From: RI-153 sp963721725
Lineage (GTDB): Bacteria > Chloroflexota > Anaerolineae > Caldilineales > Caldilineaceae
Direction: 5' to 3'
DNA length: 64,000 nucleotides
NCBI GenBank assembly: GCA_963721725.1
Contig: CAVRLX010000017.1
Location: 199,337-263,336, forward strand
A program made the position numbers and the translations under genes. Under the pieces are notes generated by a model. The model was not told the DNA's origin. It saw only the letters and a list, made by a program, of their open reading frames with translations, and did not search any database. Position 1 is the stretch's first letter; every line of letters begins with the position of its first letter. This document shows, one piece after another, positions 17,704 to 27,031 of the stretch.

Positions 17704-20700
17704 TTACTCCTCAACCACAGCCTCAACATTGAAATATTTTTGCAATTCCCCCAACAGCCGTTCGCTCACTGTGCAATAGTCGTTGGGGAAGATGAGCTGA
17801 TGCTTGCGCCCCTCCGCCTCCATGACAATCGAAAACTGGTCGCGCCCACGCGGATCGCGCACCGCCTCCACAATTTCGCGCAGCCGGTACTTATCCCTAT
17901 CCAACTGCCCACAGCGCGAAAAGGTGATCTTCAGCGTGCGGTGGGCGCGATGAACAGATTGGGGGAGTGGAGGATTGAGGGATTGGGGCGCGACCTCAGG
18001 CTTGATCACCGTCTGGACCACTGGTATGGCATGATCGCCGTTTTTGCCATTGGCAATCTGCCCATTGGTTGGCGGAACGGGCGGGCGTTTCTCGCCCTTG
18101 TCGGCGGGTTTTCCCTTTGCCTTTTGGGGTTTATCTTCCACATGGCTGGGCATTTCTGGCTCCCAATCCGGCATCTCGTTGGCGAAGGGATCGACCTCAT
18201 CCAACACAGGCGCATTGTCGGCGTCGTAGCCATCCATGTTGCCTTGCCAAGCAGCAGTTTTCTTGGCAGCGGTGCGATGCTCTGGCCGAGTTGTGGCAGC
18301 TTTCTGGGGCAATGCCTCTCGAACAGGCGTAAGCGGGGCTTTTGGTTCCGGTAAAGTGCCATTGGGCACAGGCGCTAACTCACTTTTCTTTTCGTTGATG
18401 GCGTGCCCGTTAAACGTGGGCGCATCCAGAAGTTTGCTTTGATAGCGATCTTCCTCGTTGATCACCTCACGCGCCAGTTCCAGGCTGGTCTTGATCTCCT
18501 CGGCCAGCACGCTGGTGCGACCGTTGCGGGCCTGGGCCTTGCCCACCACCAAAATCACCCGATCCGGCTCCAGTTGATCTTTGTACTGTTCATAGGTGCG
18601 CGGGAAGAGGACGACTTCACATTGGCCCAACATATCTTCGATGCGCAAAAAGGCCATTTTGTCGCCCTTTTTGGTGATCGTCGTGCGAATGTCGGCGATC
18701 ATGCCGCCGATGGTGACGATCTTTTCATCGTGTGCCTCGCCCAACTCGGCACATGAACAGGTCACAATCGACATAAGATCAATCTTTAGCTGCTGCATGG
18801 GATGGCTGCTGGCAAAGACGCCCAGCAACTCTTTTTCCCACTGCAAGCGCTCTTTGCTTTTGGCCTCTTCAATGTCCGCCAATTGAATCGGAATTTCTGT
18901 GGTCTTGCCGGCATCGCCCATAAGATCGAACAAGGAGATCTGACCGCTCTCTTTGGCGCTGTGGGTGGCCGCCGAGCGCGCCACCAGTTGATCCAAGACA
19001 GTCAATAATTGCCGCCGCCGTCCAAAGCGATCCAGCGCGCCGACTTTGATCAAACATTCCAACGAGCGTTTATTGACTTGGCGCAGATCGACACGATCAC
19101 AGAACTCTTCCAAATTGCGGAAGGCCCCTCCCGCCTTGCGTGCATTCAAGATCACCTGCACCGGCCCTTCGCCCACATTTTTCACGGCGGCCATGCCAAA
19201 GCGAATCGCCGCGCCTTCGGGAACGGGGAAATTATAGGCAATGCTCGGATCTTTGGTCAACGCTTTTTGGGGCGAATCGGCGGGCACGGCCTGGCTGCCA
19301 AAATCCATGCCGCTGTAATTCACATCGGGCGGCAGCACTTGAATGCCCATGCGCCGACACTCGTTGATAAAGTTGATCACCTTCTCGGTCTTGTCACGCT
19401 CCACCAACAGCAGCGCCGCCATATACTCCACCGGATAACACGCCTTGAGATAGGCGGTCTGCACGGTGATCACGGCATAGTCGGCGGCATGTGATTTATT
19501 AAACCCATACCGCGCAAAAAACTCGATGTCCTCGTAAATGGCGGTGGCTGCCGCTTTGGGAATGCCCTTTTTGTCGCAGCCTTCCACAAAGATCTTCTTG
19601 TGATACTCAATATCCGAAGCTTTTTTCTTGGAGATGGCGCGGCGCACCAGATCCGCCTCGCCCGGCGTATAGCCCGCCAACTCGCTCAGGATCTGGATGA
19701 TCTGTTCTTGATAGACGCAGTTGTGGACCACGATATTATCGGCGACAAAACTATGTAGACCTTCCACTGTCAGATCATAAACATGCTCCGGTCCTATATA
19801 TTCAATCGAAACGATTTCTTCCCAAGCCACATTGAGTTTGCGTGCTGTCTGTGGCAATGGCAGTGACGCTGCCAGCGGTGCAACGACATTGGCTGAAATC
19901 CGTTCACGCGTGCGTCCTTTGGCGTAAAAGTGCTGGCGGTCAATGCCATAGGCCTGCATTAAACCTCGGTACGATAGCGTTTGGCTCGCATCAACTTCTT
20001 CCAAAAAGGGCGCACGCGCAATACTTGTACTGCTTTGTCGTGTACAAACTTTCTTCCGCTTGGCCGAAATCATGGATGGTTGAAGCAGGGAAGCAAACTT
20101 TGCTGTGTCGTACACCGTCACCTGATAGGCGGTGCGAAGTGTCTCGTTCTTAGCACCAATGGCATAGTCAGCCGTATAGATAACAGAACGTAGACCTAGA
20201 CGCAATAGAAGGGTCTGCACATTTTCCGCCAACGTCGGTGAGACCGTCTTATAGTGGCAAAGACGGTTATCGACATACCCGTCACAATCCCATAGCGAGG
20301 CTAGGAAGAAAGCAATATCATCAGTCCCCAGTGTAAAGATAAAATCTGGCACAAACTTTTCATGGCTGCGTAGACCACCCGGCTGATGGCCCGCCGGATG
20401 CTTCAAGCCAAGCGCCCGTAGCCAGTGCAAAAGCGCGTTAGGCTTATGATAATGTGCATTATCGTCCGCTTTGGCGACACCGATTCGGGTCACACCGCGC
20501 ACCTGTTGTGTAAAGCTGGGCCGAACATCCCCAAACACTTCGAGACAGCGCTGATACTCTGCCAGTAAGGCCTCTTCCTTAGAAACAAAATCAACCGCGG
20601 CCATGCTAGCCAAACTGCCATCGCCAAGCAAATAGGCCAACACACGCAACCGTCTCCGGTCAATCGCCCCATCTGTTTGGTCAGGACCCAAAAGATAGGG

Positions 20701-23049
20701 CGGCGTTGCCACATATTGACCTACATGTAGATCGCCAAGAGGCCGCCATCCATTCTCTGTAAGCAGACGGTGATCTTCAGTAACTTTAATGCTAGCCCCA
20801 TTGCGTAGCGTTAGTCGGAGTACCGATTTGATGCCACTGTCGATCCAATGTGTGACACGCCCCACGGCTGGTTGCCAGTTCTCATCCACGCCTTGAACGT
20901 GTAACTCGTCAAGATTGCCAATTTCAGCCAATCGGTAACGTTGTCCCGTGCGCGCATCAGTAATGACCGCATCGCCACTGACACAGATGCCATACGTCTC
21001 GCCCAGAATAGGCTCTAGTGTCTTGTGCTTGTACTCAATTTCTTCTTCGCCGTGCATACGGCGGATGAAGTTAGGAATATACTCAATCGGCCCCGGGCGA
21101 TAGAGCGAAATCATGGCGACAATGTGCTCAAAGGCATCAGGCCGCATCTCGGTGAGCACGCGCCGCATGCCCTGCGACTCGACTTGAAAGACGCCGCTAA
21201 CTTCGCCGCTGGCAAGCAGTTCAAAGGCTGGGCGCGCCGCTTCGCCCTCAAAGGGGATATTGTCCAACCGATATTCGATGCCGTGCTGTTCGTGGATCAA
21301 ACGGCAGGCTTCGCGCAGCACCGTGAGCGTACTCAACCCCAAAAAGTCGACCTTGAGCAACCCAATCGATTCAAGAATCGGGAACTCATATTGGGTCACG
21401 GTTTCGGTGATGCTGGATTTACTGCCGCGCATAAGTGGGGTGTAATGGTGCAAATGCTTATCGGCCACGATCACGGCAGCGGCGTGGATGCCCGAATGGC
21501 GGGCTACCCCCTCCAATTGCATGGAAGTATCCAGCAGATCCTGTACCCATGCTTCTTTTTTATAGAGATCCACCAATTCAGGATTGTAAAACTCATGGCC
21601 CTCGGTGAGCACTTCTTGAATCGTGACGGGCTTGCCGGGGATGGCGGGGATCAACTTGGCAAGCCGATCCACCTGAGCGAGCGCAATATCTTTGGCACGG
21701 CCCACATCGCGGATGGCGGCACGCGCTTTCATGCGCCCAAAGGTGACAATCTGTGCCACCTGATCGCTGCCATACTTTTGCACGGTATAGCGGATCATCT
21801 CCTCGCGCTGATCGTCGGGATAGTCGAGATCAAAGTCGGGCATACTAACGCGGCCAGGATTGAGAAAGCGCTCGAAGATCAAGTTGTTCTTGAGCGGGTC
21901 CAGCCCCGTAATTCTCACACAATAAGCCACCAGTGATCCCGCGCCCGATCCGCGCACGTTCCACCAAATGTTGCGGCCACGTGCAAAATCACACAGATCG
22001 GCCACAATCAAGAAGTAAACATCGAACCCCATCTCGTGGATGATGCGCAGTTCACGCTCTTTGCGTTCTTGCACGGCGGGGTCATCGGCGCGCGCGCCAT
22101 AAAGATCACGCAGCCCTTTTTCGGTGAGATGGCGCAGATAGGTTTCATAGGTGAAGCCGTCGGGAATGGGCAGGTCGGGCAGATGATAGGTGGGATCTTC
22201 CAGATTGACTTCGCACATTTCGGCAATGCGCAGGGAATTGTCAAAGGCGCTGGCGGGCAGATCAATCAGCGGCGCAAACGTCGCTTCCATCTGCGCCCGG
22301 CTCTTGAGAAAATAGCTCTGATCGCTCAGCCTCATGCGTTTTTCATCCTGCATGCGCGTGCCCGTCTGCACGCAAAGCAAGACCTCGTGTGGCGTGCTGT
22401 CCTGTTCGCGCACGTAATGCACGTCATTAGTCACCAGCAGTTGCACGCCAAATTTTTCGGCCCAGGGCACAAGCACTTTGTTGACTGCTTTGAGTTCGTC
22501 AATCGAATGTTCTTGCAATTCGATGAAAAAGTTCTCTTTGCCAAAGAGATCCACATACCAGCCCATACGCTCGTAGGCTTCTTTTTCCTTGCCCTGCATC
22601 AACAGTTGGGGAACCTCTGCGCCCAAACAGCCTGTAGTACAGACTAGCCCTTCGGCGTACGCCTCCAACAGTTCGTGGTCTATGCGCGGCTTGTAATAAA
22701 AGCCGTTGACGTGGCTTTCACTTACAATCTTAAGCAGGTTGCGATAGCCGGTCATGGTTTTGGCAATCAGAAGCTGATGATAGTTCTGTTTGTCGAATTG
22801 GGCGTTGCGTCCGCCGCGGGGTCGCCCCCACACGGTCTGATAGCTCTCCACGCCAATCAACGGCTTAATATCGGCGCTTTTACAGGCGCGGAAGAACTCC
22901 ACCGCGCCGTGCATCGAGCCATGATCGGTAATAGCCAGCGCCTTTTGCCCCAGCTTTTTGGCCTCTTTGACCAAATCTTTGACCCGGCCCAAACCATCGA
23001 GCAGGGAATATTCAGAGTGGGTATGAATGTGGACAAAATCGTCGGCCAT
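17704..23049 (-). CDS. dnaE: DNA polymerase III alpha subunit with intein
   Basis: A 1781-residue precursor of the replicative polymerase; 1359 residues after removal of a 422-residue intein. Order: PHP domain (FVHIHTHSEYSLLDG; ITDHGSMHGAVEF) in residues 1-210; polymerase palm with catalytic aspartates 405 and 407 in MPDFDLDYPDD and a third at 568 in LKVDFLGL; intein 689-1110; rest of the palm/fingers (YQEQIIQI; FFARYGFNKSHAADYA); tandem HhH; OB fold near 1440-1520 (IVTIGGMIADIRTTITKKG); a low-complexity linker about 1545-1700; and a C-terminal tail domain. The ATG follows AAGGATC. No frame problem is seen. It is divergent from the MFS gene. Confidence 0.96.
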   Translation of the reverse strand: MADDFVHIHTHSEYSLLDGLGRVKDLVKEAKKLGQKALAITDHGSMHGAVEFFRACKSADIKPLIGVESYQTVWGRPRGGRNAQFDKQNYHQLLIAKTMTGYRNLLKIVSESHVNGFYYKPRIDHELLEAYAEGLVCTTGCLGAEVPQLLMQGKEKEAYERMGWYVDLFGKENFFIELQEHSIDELKAVNKVLVPWAEKFGVQLLVTNDVHYVREQDSTPHEVLLCVQTGTRMQDEKRMRLSDQSYFLKSRAQMEATFAPLIDLPASAFDNSLRIAEMCEVNLEDPTYHLPDLPIPDGFTYETYLRHLTEKGLRDLYGARADDPAVQERKERELRIIHEMGFDVYFLIVADLCDFARGRNIWWNVRGSGAGSLVAYCVRITGLDPLKNNLIFERFLNPGRVSMPDFDLDYPDDQREEMIRYTVQKYGSDQVAQIVTFGRMKARAAIRDVGRAKDIALAQVDRLAKLIPAIPGKPVTIQEVLTEGHEFYNPELVDLYKKEAWVQDLLDTSMQLEGVARHSGIHAAAVIVADKHLHHYTPLMRGSKSSITETVTQYEFPILESIGLLKVDFLGLSTLTVLREACRLIHEQHGIEYRLDNIPFEGEAARPAFELLASGEVSGVFQVESQGMRRVLTEMRPDAFEHIVAMISLYRPGPIEYIPNFIRRMHGEEEIEYKHKTLEPILGETYGICVSGDAVITDARTGQRYRLAEIGNLDELHVQGVDENWQPAVGRVTHWIDSGIKSVLRLTLRNGASIKVTEDHRLLTENGWRPLGDLHVGQYVATPPYLLGPDQTDGAIDRRRLRVLAYLLGDGSLASMAAVDFVSKEEALLAEYQRCLEVFGDVRPSFTQQVRGVTRIGVAKADDNAHYHKPNALLHWLRALGLKHPAGHQPGGLRSHEKFVPDFIFTLGTDDIAFFLASLWDCDGYVDNRLCHYKTVSPTLAENVQTLLLRLGLRSVIYTADYAIGAKNETLRTAYQVTVYDTAKFASLLQPSMISAKRKKVCTRQSSTSIARAPFLEEVDASQTLSYRGLMQAYGIDRQHFYAKGRTRERISANVVAPLAASLPLPQTARKLNVAWEEIVSIEYIGPEHVYDLTVEGLHSFVADNIVVHNCVYQEQIIQILSELAGYTPGEADLVRRAISKKKASDIEYHKKIFVEGCDKKGIPKAAATAIYEDIEFFARYGFNKSHAADYAVITVQTAYLKACYPVEYMAALLLVERDKTEKVINFINECRRMGIQVLPPDVNYSGMDFGSQAVPADSPQKALTKDPSIAYNFPVPEGAAIRFGMAAVKNVGEGPVQVILNARKAGGAFRNLEEFCDRVDLRQVNKRSLECLIKVGALDRFGRRRQLLTVLDQLVARSAATHSAKESGQISLFDLMGDAGKTTEIPIQLADIEEAKSKERLQWEKELLGVFASSHPMQQLKIDLMSIVTCSCAELGEAHDEKIVTIGGMIADIRTTITKKGDKMAFLRIEDMLGQCEVVLFPRTYEQYKDQLEPDRVILVVGKAQARNGRTSVLAEEIKTSLELAREVINEEDRYQSKLLDAPTFNGHAINEKKSELAPVPNGTLPEPKAPLTPVREALPQKAATTRPEHRTAAKKTAAWQGNMDGYDADNAPVLDEVDPFANEMPDWEPEMPSHVEDKPQKAKGKPADKGEKRPPVPPTNGQIANGKNGDHAIPVVQTVIKPEVAPQSLNPPLPQSVHRAHRTLKITFSRCGQLDRDKYRLREIVEAVRDPRGRDQFSIVMEAEGRKHQLIFPNDYCTVSERLLGELQKYFNVEAVVEE
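19720..20985 (-). other. DnaE intein with LAGLIDADG-type homing endonuclease insert
   Basis: A protein-splicing element of 422 residues, in frame within dnaE. Splice signals are complete: Cys689 first residue (CVSGDAVITD), block B with TEDH at 757-760, block F VYDLTVEGLHSFVADN, the penultimate His1109 and terminal Asn1110, and Cys1111 as first C-extein residue. Removal joins GETYGI to CVYQEQ, the normal polymerase sequence. Two dodecapeptide-like motifs, LAYLLGDG (804-811) and FFLASLWDCDGY (914-925), are those of a LAGLIDADG endonuclease, and their acidic residues are present. The site is about 70 mature residues before the RYGFNKSHA segment where the cyanobacterial split DnaE intein sits. 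Confidence 0.95.
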
Positions 23050-23408
23050 AGGAAGATCCTTGGGAATGGGTCATATCAAAAAGCGCAGCCCGGCGGAGAG
23101 GAAACCACACCAAATGAAAATCCGGGTGTGCTCTTCATCATACTACAGCCCCGATCTCTCTCAAAAGCAGGCGAAGGATGCGGGAGATGCTTTTTCTCTG
23201 GAAAGGGGGAAAATCGCTTGAAAAATTTAAGGAAAGGGGCGTAGAGATTGGCAAGACCAACAGGTCAGTTTCTCTGCATTGGATACATCACGCAAAACAG
23301 ACAATTTTGGTAACCAGATAGGCATCCAATCATGCACGATTGCTCTTTGTGTGAGATGATGAGCCATCAGGCTCGAAGTGCAGCAACGCTGCCACCCAAG
23401 GAAGACCC
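23050..23408. other. Intergenic region between divergent dnaE and MFS genes
   Basis: This 359-bp stretch must hold the promoters of dnaE (minus) and the exporter (plus). I find no convincing gene, long hairpin or clear consensus promoter in it. Confidence 0.5.
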
Positions 23409-24626
23409 ATGTTAAAAGTAGACCGTTCGCAATCAGAATTGAAGTTTGGCGAGTTTGTGGCGTTGATGGCAATGATCAGCTCATTGGCTGCACTCTGCAC
23501 CGATGCCATGTTGCCCGCCCTGGCCGAGATTGGCGCAGATCTGGGTGTGGTTGAGGCCAATACCAATCAACTTATCATCTCGCTGCTCTTCCTGGGGCTG
23601 GCCGGTGGGCAGATTCTCTACGGGCCGCTCTCCGACAGTGTCGGACGCAAGCCGGCGATCTATGTGGGCTATGGACTCTTTGCCGTGGGCTGTCTGCTCT
23701 CGATCTTCGCTACCAGCTTTCCCATGATGCTGGCTGGCCGACTTTTGCAGGGCATTGGAATTGCCGGACCGCGCAGTGTCAGCGTGGCGCTGATTCGGGA
23801 CAAATACGAAGGGCGAGCGATGGCACGCGTTATGTCCTTTGTGATGGTGGTCTTTATTTTGGTACCAATTATTGCCCCCACCTTTGGGCAAGCCATTCTG
23901 CTCGTCGCCCATTGGCGCGTCATCTTTGTTTCCTTTCTGGTGCTGGCGCTGATTACAGCATTCTGGTTTGCTCTGCGCCAGCCCGAAACCTTGCCAGCCA
24001 GTCGGCGCGTACCCTTTTCCCTGGTCCGCATTGGCAAAGCCATGCGCGAAGTGCTGGGCCATCGCCTTTCCCTGAGCTACACGATTACGGCGGGGTTGAT
24101 CAGCGGCGGCTTTCTGGGCTATCTAAGTTCGGCCCAGCAGATCTTTCAAATCCAGTACGGGCTGGGTGCGCGCTTTCCGTTGATCTTTGCCACTCTAGCC
24201 ATTGCCCTGGGCGGCGCTTCGTTTTTGAATGGGCGTCTCGTCATGCGCTATGGGATGCGCGCCCTCTCTCATTGGGCGTCGCGTCTCTTGGCGCTGCTTT
24301 CGATCCTCTTCTTTGGGCTGGCATGGACGGCGGCTGGCCAGCCCCCGCTGTGGGCGCTGATGGGCTATCTCATGGTGGCGTTTCTGTGTGTGGGCATTCT
24401 CTTTGGCAACCTCAACGCGCTGGCAATGGAGCCGCTGGGCCACATTGCCGGGGTGGGGGCTGCGGTCGTCGGTTCGCTCTCGCTGTTAATCGCCGTGGGC
24501 CTTAGCTCGATTATCGGCCAAAGCTACAATGGCACTGTGCTGCCATTGGTGGGTGGGTTTGCCATTCTGGGCAGTTTGGCCGTGCTGCTGATGGCATGGG
24601 CGCAACGAGGCATAGGCAAAGAGTAG
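23409..24626 (+). CDS. MFS drug exporter, Bcr/CflA type
   Basis: A 405-residue inner-membrane transporter with about 12 helices, expected to export drugs or metabolites by proton antiport. Helix 1 contains the conserved acidic residue in SSLAALCTDAMLPALAEIGADLG. The loop 2-3 motif GPLSDSVGRKPAI is the MFS signature. The segment GRLLQGIGIAGPRSVSVALIRD is typical of the Bcr/CflA branch (motif C-like). RBS GGAAG precedes the ATG. The gene stands alone, with a long hairpin and then a bidirectional terminator downstream. The substrate is unknown. Confidence 0.88.
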   Translation: MLKVDRSQSELKFGEFVALMAMISSLAALCTDAMLPALAEIGADLGVVEANTNQLIISLLFLGLAGGQILYGPLSDSVGRKPAIYVGYGLFAVGCLLSIFATSFPMMLAGRLLQGIGIAGPRSVSVALIRDKYEGRAMARVMSFVMVVFILVPIIAPTFGQAILLVAHWRVIFVSFLVLALITAFWFALRQPETLPASRRVPFSLVRIGKAMREVLGHRLSLSYTITAGLISGGFLGYLSSAQQIFQIQYGLGARFPLIFATLAIALGGASFLNGRLVMRYGMRALSHWASRLLALLSILFFGLAWTAAGQPPLWALMGYLMVAFLCVGILFGNLNALAMEPLGHIAGVGAAVVGSLSLLIAVGLSSIIGQSYNGTVLPLVGGFAILGSLAVLLMAWAQRGIGKE

Positions 24627-24704
24627 GCGGGGAGAGGGAAGGGCTATAGAAAGGCGTAGGGGCGCACGCTGGCTGTTGCAGAGTAAGAAAATAACCGGGC
24701 AATC

Positions 24705-24762
24705 GTACGGGCGCTGCTTGCTGCGCCTGCTCTCTCTTGGGCGCAGCAAGCAGCGCCCGTAC
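24705..24762. repeat. 23-bp perfect inverted repeat (hairpin element)
   Basis: Arms 24705-24727 and 24740-24762 match perfectly around a 12-nt pyrimidine-rich loop. It starts 78 bp beyond the exporter gene. The sequence is not followed by a T-run, so it resembles a dispersed palindromic element more than a standard terminator. Confidence 0.75.
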
Positions 24763-24862
24763 ACAATGCCCCAATCAATTTTTAACATCCAAGCGCCAGC
24801 AGGTTCAGCCAGCAGAATCCCTACCCGAAGATCGGATTCCCAGGACAAACGATATTACAAAC

Positions 24863-24897
24863 AAAACGGGCAAGGGAAAATTCCCTTGCCCGTTTTT
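24863..24897. terminator. Bidirectional terminator
   Basis: AAAACGGGCAAGGGAA pairs with TTCCCTTGCCCGTTTT and is flanked by A and T tracts. It lies between the exporter and the minus-strand gene at 24925 and suits both. Confidence 0.85.
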
Positions 24898-24924
24898 ATC
24901 GTCATCAAAACCGCAGATGGCCGG

Positions 24925-25455
24925 CTACTGCCAGGTATATTTGGCCTTGGTTCCCTGGGGAATCGCATCAAAAGTCATCATGGCCTGGCCACGCTGGGGC
25001 TTCAGGCCCGCCTTCTCGGCCACCGCTTTGGCAAGTTCCGGGGTGAAAACAAGATCCTCGCGATGCAAGACCGTGGACCCTTCGGATGTGTAATAGATCT
25101 GCATCTCCACATCTTCAGACGTGGCTTCTATACTCTTCACGACAATTTCCATACGCTTAATGTGCTTCCAATCCCACACCCGCTTCATGCGCCAAAGGAT
25201 GGCTGGCGTCTTGATCACCAACGAATCGTCGGTGACTACATAGCGGGTGAAAAAGTCCGCAAGGTGGTTGTACATCAGCAGCGCCCCCCACAACAGGAAG
25301 ACCCACGCCATTGCCTCCACGAAAAAGAGATGGGTGATGCCCATAGAAAAGGTCACCGTGCCGGCCACCAACAAAGCCAGGGCCGAAACAATCGATTTGG
25401 GCTGGGTGCGGAAGCTTTGCTCTTGGATGGAAATGGTTTCAACGCGTTCGGCCAT
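24925..25455 (-). CDS. Two-helix membrane protein with PH-like domain
   Basis: A 176-residue protein. Two adjacent membrane helices (about residues 23-45 and 50-70: IVSALALLVAGTVTFSMGI, FFVEAMAWVFLLWGALLMY) are followed by a soluble region beginning FFTRYVVTDDSLVIKT and including WDWKHIKRMEIVV. That order, helices then Y.VT...L.I..P....I.W..I, resembles bacterial PH-domain (bPH2/DUF304-like) membrane proteins. The start is placed at ATG 25455, behind GAGAGGGA. An upstream in-frame ATG at 25491 adds basic residues without family support. It is upstream of the regulator gene with reversed operon order, so linkage is uncertain. Function unknown. Confidence 0.7.
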   Translation of the reverse strand: MAERVETISIQEQSFRTQPKSIVSALALLVAGTVTFSMGITHLFFVEAMAWVFLLWGALLMYNHLADFFTRYVVTDDSLVIKTPAILWRMKRVWDWKHIKRMEIVVKSIEATSEDVEMQIYYTSEGSTVLHREDLVFTPELAKAVAEKAGLKPQRGQAMMTFDAIPQGTKAKYTWQ

Positions 25456-25573
25456 GATTGGTCCCTCTCTACGCCTGCGCTGCGTATGCACTCAAAGTTT
25501 GTGAAAAAGTTCTCGGACAGGTAGCTACAGTATAGCGTGAAGCCCGACGATTGACAAGAATTTAGCGAAGCAA

Positions 25574-26953
25574 TCAGGCCAGCAAGAGCCGATAGCCGCG
25601 CCCGCGCACCGTGGTGATGAACTGCGGATTGCTGGGATCGGGTTCCACCTTTTGACGCAACCGGCTCACCAGCTTTTCAATGCGGGCGTCGTCTACGCTG
25701 TCAATATAATCATCGCCCCACACGCCTGTGACAATCTGATATTTATCCACAATTTTGTCGGCATTTTCAAAGAGCATCACCATTAACTGGTATTCAAGCC
25801 GGGTCAGGGTTTCGACACTCTTGCCTTTGATCAGCACTTCTCCGCTCTCTCTATCCACCTGCAAGCGAGCCGTCGCGGGCGGCACAACTGTCTGTTTTTG
25901 TTGCAGATAGCTGGCAAACACACGGCTAAACACTCGCTTCTCGCCTTCCACGGTCAACAATAGATGGCGCTGGTGGAGCCGGTTGATCTGATCATCGTCG
26001 GCATGTTGGCCCGCAGAAAGCGCCACCAGCGCGGCCTGCTCGGCGACGGTCAGCCCGTGCCAGATTTTTTCGGCCTCGTTGCGCAAGGTCACATCGCGGC
26101 GCATCTGGGCAACCAGGGTACGGTGCGTCGCCCAACGGTCAGCGTTCTCATCTTCGGCCTGCACGGCCTCGCCCAGCAGACGACAGACAACCTCCAACAT
26201 GCCAGGGTGTCCGCCCGTCCATTGATAGACAAACTCGGCATCGGCAAGGCTTAGCGCAAGGCTGTGTTCTTCAGCATAGCTCTGCACCGAGCGTTCCACA
26301 TCGGGCAAGGTGAGGGGAGCCAGCCGCCAGGGGTGGTGCGCAAATAGCTCGCAAAATTCGCCACAATGATCGCCTGGTCGCAACTCGGCCAAGGGATGGG
26401 TGGTGGCGGTGGCATAGATCAACGTCTCGCTAAACCGATCACGCTTGGCGCGCAGATTCAAAAAGACGCGCGAATCGATATGCTGGAATGGCTCATCAAA
26501 TTCATCAAAAAGCAGCACAATTTTGCGCTCGCTGCGACTCAGCGCCGCAGTCAAGCCTTTGCTGAAACTCAGCGGCACTTGAAATTCGCTGGCTGGGGCA
26601 ATTAAGGTTTCATAGGCCGCGGTCAGATTGCTATCTTCGGCCAGGGGCGGGCTGCTCTCTTGCAGGCAACGCAACACCAATTCGTAGAAGCCCTGATCGG
26701 TCATCTCTAACATGCGGTTACAGTCCACATAGACAGGCAGAAATTTACCGCCCGCCTCGCCCAGTTCGCGCAGCCAGACATCAGGCTGGGCCAGCAAGCG
26801 CATCAACGCCGACTTGCCCAGGTTGCTAAACCCCGTGATCTCGACACAATGCAGGTTATTCAGATCGCCCAGGATATGTTTGGCATCTGTGTGGCGAAGG
26901 TAGCTGCCATCGGGCAGGCGCAGGGGAGAAGGCATAGGCTGATCCATTTCCAT
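25574..26953 (-). CDS. P-loop ATPase fused to OmpR-type winged-helix regulator
   Basis: A 459-residue one-piece regulator. Residues 30-270 form an AAA/STAND-like ATPase with Walker A GFSNLGKSAL (41-50) and Walker B VLLFDEFDE (near 145-153). A helical region follows, resembling the winged-helix after STAND ATPases (HGLTVAEQAALVALSAGQ). Residues 365-459 are a complete OmpR/PhoB-type DNA-binding domain (LTRLEYQLMVMLFENADKIV; VSRLRQKVEPDPSNPQFITT; VRGRGYRLLLA). There is no receiver domain, so control is by nucleotide or ligand rather than phosphorylation. It follows the membrane operon after 78 bp on the same strand and may regulate it. The ribosome-binding site is weak, and ATGs at residues 3 and 7 are alternatives. 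Confidence 0.82.
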   Translation of the reverse strand: MEMDQPMPSPLRLPDGSYLRHTDAKHILGDLNNLHCVEITGFSNLGKSALMRLLAQPDVWLRELGEAGGKFLPVYVDCNRMLEMTDQGFYELVLRCLQESSPPLAEDSNLTAAYETLIAPASEFQVPLSFSKGLTAALSRSERKIVLLFDEFDEPFQHIDSRVFLNLRAKRDRFSETLIYATATTHPLAELRPGDHCGEFCELFAHHPWRLAPLTLPDVERSVQSYAEEHSLALSLADAEFVYQWTGGHPGMLEVVCRLLGEAVQAEDENADRWATHRTLVAQMRRDVTLRNEAEKIWHGLTVAEQAALVALSAGQHADDDQINRLHQRHLLLTVEGEKRVFSRVFASYLQQKQTVVPPATARLQVDRESGEVLIKGKSVETLTRLEYQLMVMLFENADKIVDKYQIVTGVWGDDYIDSVDDARIEKLVSRLRQKVEPDPSNPQFITTVRGRGYRLLLA

Positions 26954-27031
26954 CGGGGTTTGACGGCTGTTGTAAAACTGTTGCTAACTTTACAGAGCTT
27001 TGCGCGCTGCGTCAAACTGGGGCAGCGTGTG

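Noticed and set aside
24676..25524. 282-codon plus-strand frame
   Set aside because: It starts in a palindromic repeat, crosses a terminator and is antisense to the membrane-protein gene at 24925.
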